A model generated the notes under the pieces. It was not told where the DNA came from, did not search any database, and worked only from the letters and a program-made list of their open reading frames with translations. 8,686 bases of DNA from Verrucomicrobiota bacterium (GTDB lineage: Bacteria; Verrucomicrobiota; Verrucomicrobiae; Chthoniobacterales; UBA10450): NCBI GenBank assembly GCA_005887855.1, contig VBQB01000172.1:11654-20339 (forward strand). Direction: 5' to 3'. Each line of letters starts with the position of its first letter. The first letter of the stretch is position 1. The position numbers and the translations under genes were made by a program. Positions 6,486 through 8,686 of this stretch are shown here, piece by piece.

Positions 6486-7148
6486 ATGAATCTCATGCCC
6501 AGGATTTTTTCGATCGCGATCGGTTTGATTTCGCTGACGAGTTTTGCCAATGCCGATCCGCTTTCAACGACCGATCTCACAAATCTGCTTGCACGAATTC
6601 GTGAGAACCGGACTACCCAGGCCGATTTTCAGGAACAAAGGGTTATGCGTTTAATGACCAAACCGATTTTGAGTTTGGGAAGGGTTTGGTTCCAGCCGCC
6701 GAACAGGTTCCGGCGCGAAGTGAAGGGTAATTCGCCCAGTCTGACCGTAAGCGATGGTCGCGAACTCTGGATTTATTATCCCAATTTTAAATCGGCCGAA
6801 CGTTATTCCTTGGGCAAGCGGTCGCCGATCGATTCGCTTATTGCGGCGATTAATTCCGCCTTGAATCTCGAAAATGTTGAAAACACCTTCCACGTCACCG
6901 GGACAAAGATCGACAGTGGATACGAGCTGGAACTGACGCCTCGCACGGCGTCAATGAAACGAGTCTTTCAAAAAATGACTCTGCGCCTCAACAGTAACTT
7001 GCAGGCTGAACGCACCGACATGTTGCAGCCGAATGGCGATCGGATCGTGACCAGCTATTCCAATCAGACACGCGCGCCGCTTCCTCCATCGACGTTCAAA
7101 TTTACGCCGCCGCCCGGTACCGACATTACGACGCCACTCGGACAATGA
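6486..7148 (+). CDS. LolA-like periplasmic lipid/lipoprotein carrier
   Basis: This 220-residue protein begins with a cleavable signal peptide (hydrophobic core about 6-20, A-N-A cleavage site at 21-23). The mature part has the LolA-like pattern: an N-terminal helix with L-L-A-R-I, then D-F-Q-E-Q-R (47-52), K-P-I-L-S-L-G-R-V-W-F (59-69), P-P-N-R-F (71-75), a central D-G-R-E-L-W-I-Y-Y-P strand pair and a Pro-rich C-terminus. LolA proteins form an incomplete beta barrel that shields acyl chains crossing the periplasm. Housekeeping LolA usually sits alone or near ftsK and serA-like genes. This copy directly follows an MMPL pump (5-base gap), as in aryl-polyene and related clusters, so it is more likely a dedicated paralogue that takes cargo from the pump. 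Because of that I give no lolA symbol. The strands and length fit; the specific cargo cannot be read from the sequence. Confidence 0.82.
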   Translation: MNLMPRIFSIAIGLISLTSFANADPLSTTDLTNLLARIRENRTTQADFQEQRVMRLMTKPILSLGRVWFQPPNRFRREVKGNSPSLTVSDGRELWIYYPNFKSAERYSLGKRSPIDSLIAAINSALNLENVENTFHVTGTKIDSGYELELTPRTASMKRVFQKMTLRLNSNLQAERTDMLQPNGDRIVTSYSNQTRAPLPPSTFKFTPPPGTDITTPLGQ

Positions 7149-7238
7149 TATAGAGCGCGATCGCCGGGCTGCGCCGTTGCTTTAGAATAAGAACTTCCCT
7201 CGACGGCAACTCGACGCGAATCTATAACAAACGCGACC

Positions 7239-7586
7239 ATGCAACGTGTTTGGATCGTGGTTCTCGCTGCAATCACTGCCGCGGCCGTTCCCGCCCCAGG
7301 TGCCGATCCGGCCGAGCTCAATGATTCAAAACAAATCGTTTCCCACATTCCGCGACACGCTGTTCAGTCAACTGCCATCGCGGCGGTGGGTTACAGCAAA
7401 CGCCGTCACATTCTCGAAATCGAATTCGTCAACGGCGCCATTTACCGTTACCTCGATGTTCCTTCTTCGGTGTATCGCGATCTAACGTCGGCAGAATCAC
7501 AAGCGCGGTTCTACGATTTCAACATTAAGAAAAAATATCGGTCCGTTCGCATTCGGCCTCACCGAAAGAATGAGCAACAAAATTGA
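7239..7586 (+). CDS. Secreted KTSC-domain protein
   Basis: This 115-residue protein has an N-terminal signal-like segment (hydrophobic about 4-17, Ala/Pro-rich possible cleavage near A22). A KTSC domain follows (about 42-107): V-Q-S-T-A-I-A-A-V-G-Y, then L-E-I-E-F, the central Y-x-Y motif (Y69-R-Y71) with L-D-V-P, V-Y-R-D-L and a terminal F-N-I-K-K-K-Y. KTSC domains occur at the C-terminus of some lysyl-tRNA synthetases and as small stand-alone proteins; their function is unknown and RNA binding has been suggested. The leader peptide would place this one in the periplasm or outside the cell, which is odd for an RNA-binding role. The tail is very basic (RPHRKNEQQN). It lies 90 bases after the LolA-like gene in the same direction. 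It may belong to the same transcript or have its own promoter; I see no convincing -35/-10 pair and no Shine-Dalgarno sequence. Confidence 0.8.
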   Translation: MQRVWIVVLAAITAAAVPAPGADPAELNDSKQIVSHIPRHAVQSTAIAAVGYSKRRHILEIEFVNGAIYRYLDVPSSVYRDLTSAESQARFYDFNIKKKYRSVRIRPHRKNEQQN

Positions 7587-7761
7587 TGGCGGACCTGCTC
7601 GGGTGATGCAGAAATTCGTTCTCACACCAGAAGAAAAACGCGTAATCGTTTTTATCCTGACGGCTTTTATCCTTGGCTCGGCAGTGAAACATTATCGCGA
7701 TACGCATCCGCATCCGATAACGCTGCCATCCAAAAAAACGTATCGCTCCCAAGTACACTAG
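7570..7761 (+). CDS. Small single-pass membrane protein
   Basis: This 63-residue frame overlaps the end of the KTSC gene by 17 bases in another frame, which suggests translational coupling. An alternative start at ATG 7606 would give 51 residues beginning MQKFVLTPEEK and avoid the overlap. The protein has one hydrophobic helix (V-I-V-F-I-L-T-A-F-I-L-G-S-A-V) preceded by a charged T-P-E-E-K-R segment, followed by K-H-Y-R-D and a Pro/Lys-rich tail with four His. The L-T-P-E-E-K-R start and following helix remind me of the membrane anchor of ComEA-type proteins, but no helix-hairpin-helix domain follows before the stop. No function is assigned. The membrane helix and the start options make a real gene more likely than a chance frame. 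Confidence 0.5.
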   Translation: MSNKIDGGPARVMQKFVLTPEEKRVIVFILTAFILGSAVKHYRDTHPHPITLPSKKTYRSQVH

Positions 7762-7884
7762 CCATTTTCGAGTCCCCTGCTCCCACTCCATACCAGCGTG
7801 ATAATGAGCGCGAGAGAGCGCGCGGCGCAGCTCCGCAACCGACGGCTGCAACGCAGGAGACCTCGAGAGAGGCCGTTGAAGAAG
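7762..7884. other. Convergent intergenic region with short GC-rich stems
   Basis: This 123-base stretch lies between the small membrane protein and the end of pntB. It holds short inverted repeats: GCGCG (7808-7812) with CGCGC (7819-7823) around an AGAGAG loop, and CCTC/GAGG around 7861-7872. Neither is followed by a T-run, so they are weak candidates for terminators serving either strand. Confidence 0.3.
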
Positions 7885-8686
7885 CTAGGTCGCCTTAAAC
7901 TCGTTCACCATCGCTTGCAGCGTCTGCTTCGCGTCGCCGAAAACCATGCGAGTGTTTTCGTTGAAAAAGAGAGGATTCTCCACACCGGCGAAACCCGATG
8001 CCATTGAACGCTTGAGCACAAAAACCGTTTGCGCATGATCGACGTTAATGATCGGCATGCCATGGATCGGACTCGATTTATCCTCGCGGGCAGCCGGGTT
8101 AACCACGTCGTTCGCGCCAATTACAAGAGCGACATCAACTGTCGGCATCATAGGATTGATCGCATCCATTTCGACGAGCTGATCGTATGGAACATCAGCT
8201 TCCGCGAGCAACACGTTCATGTGTCCCGGCATTCGCCCGGCCACTGGATGGATCGCGTATCGCACTTCGGTGCCGTTTGCTTCGAGAAGATCGCCCAGTT
8301 GCTTCACCGCATGCTGCGCCTGAGCAACCGCCATTCCGTAACCCGGTACAATCACGACCGAGCGCGCCGCCTCCAGCGCGAAATAGGCGTCGTGCGGCGA
8401 GAGCGATTTCGCTTCGCCGTTCGCACCTGCACCTGCGGCGAGACCAGCAGCGGATCCAAAACCGCTGAAGAGAACATTCGCCAGCGACCGATTCATCGCC
8501 TTGCACATGATTTCCGTAAGCACAATCCCGCTCGCGCCAACGAGTGAGCCCGCCACGATCAGCATGTTGTTGGCCAGGACAAAACCAGCAGCAGTGGCAG
8601 CGAGGCCGGAGTAACTGTTCAGCAAACAAATGACGACCGGCATGTCCGCGCCACCGATTGGCAGGACGGCAAAAATTCCAAGGATC
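7885..8686 (-). CDS. pntB: NAD(P) transhydrogenase subunit beta, C-terminal part (5' end outside window)
   Basis: The frame runs on past the right edge. The ATG at 8643 is internal, since the 14 codons before it continue a PntB sequence (A-V-L-P-I-G-G-A-D, then M-P-V-V-I). About 266 residues are visible of a protein normally near 460. The visible part covers the last membrane helices of domain II and the whole NADP(H)-binding domain III: V-P-G-Y-G-M-A-V-A-Q-A-Q (dinucleotide loop), G-R-M-P-G-H-M-N-V-L-L-A-E-A, G-A-N-D-V-V-N-P-A-A, and K-R-S-M with a later V-F-G-D-A-K near the end. PntB with PntA forms the inner-membrane proton-translocating transhydrogenase that makes NADPH from NADH using the proton gradient. 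No truncation or missing motif is seen in the visible part. The stop is TAG at 7887-7885; pntA genes are expected beyond the right edge. Confidence 0.95.
   Translation of the reverse strand, partial: ILGIFAVLPIGGADMPVVICLLNSYSGLAATAAGFVLANNMLIVAGSLVGASGIVLTEIMCKAMNRSLANVLFSGFGSAAGLAAGAGANGEAKSLSPHDAYFALEAARSVVIVPGYGMAVAQAQHAVKQLGDLLEANGTEVRYAIHPVAGRMPGHMNVLLAEADVPYDQLVEMDAINPMMPTVDVALVIGANDVVNPAAREDKSSPIHGMPIINVDHAQTVFVLKRSMASGFAGVENPLFFNENTRMVFGDAKQTLQAMVNEFKAT

Noticed and set aside
7157..7164. GCGATCGC palindrome, the HIP1 sequence of cyanobacteria
   Set aside because: It is a single copy between genes in a GC-rich genome, with no sign of the high iteration that defines HIP1.
7149..7190. 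Possible intrinsic terminator after the LolA-like gene
   Set aside because: GC-rich bases are present, but I could not build a stable stem followed by a T-run; the TTTAGAATAA stretch is not an adequate tail.
7223..7228. TATAAC as a -10 box for the KTSC gene
   Set aside because: No -35 box lies at 16-18 bases, no TGn extension is present, and the box sits too close to the ATG at 7239 to be persuasive.

Overview
The window looks like chromosomal DNA from a Gram-negative, probably soil-type bacterium. It encodes an LptF/LptG-family permease, a lipoprotein with a lipobox, a LolA-like carrier and a proton-pumping transhydrogenase subunit. The codon style, the weak or absent Shine-Dalgarno sequences and the GTAG-footed intergenic hairpins made me think of Verrucomicrobia (Spartobacteria/Udaeobacter-like). 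That placement is an impression, not something demonstrated here. No rRNA, tRNA, CRISPR array, insertion sequence or phage gene is visible.

Layout. (1) Positions 3-848 (+) hold the C-terminal part of a polytopic membrane protein resembling GT-C glycosyltransferases, cut by the left edge. (2) It converges on an LptF/LptG-type permease gene (923-2029, -). (3) A 117-bp divergent intergenic region (2030-2146) carries a GC-rich REP-like hairpin flanked by two outward-facing TGCTAA boxes close to the two start codons. (4) A rightward run of four genes follows: an FAD-dependent halogenase-like oxidoreductase (2147-3457), a small lipoprotein (3463-3885), an MMPL/RND-type exporter (3970-6480) and a LolA-like periplasmic carrier (6486-7148). 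Two of the three junctions have only 5 bases between genes; the third has 84 bases containing a second REP-like hairpin. (5) Two small genes follow: a secreted KTSC-domain protein (7239-7586) and an overlapping single-span membrane protein (7570-7761). (6) The right edge holds the 3' part of pntB (7885 to the window end, -), converging on the small genes.

The most interesting part is the four-gene run. A halogenase-like flavoprotein, an outer-membrane-type lipoprotein, an MMPL pump and a LolA-like chaperone together look like a tailoring and envelope-export module for a hydrophobic product. The arrangement recalls the export part of aryl-polyene/flexirubin clusters, but no ketosynthase, acyl carrier protein or ammonia-lyase gene lies in this window. 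Either the biosynthetic genes are elsewhere or the module handles a different lipid. The LptF/G-type gene next door belongs to LPS-type lipid export but is transcribed away from the run, so a functional link is only suggested.
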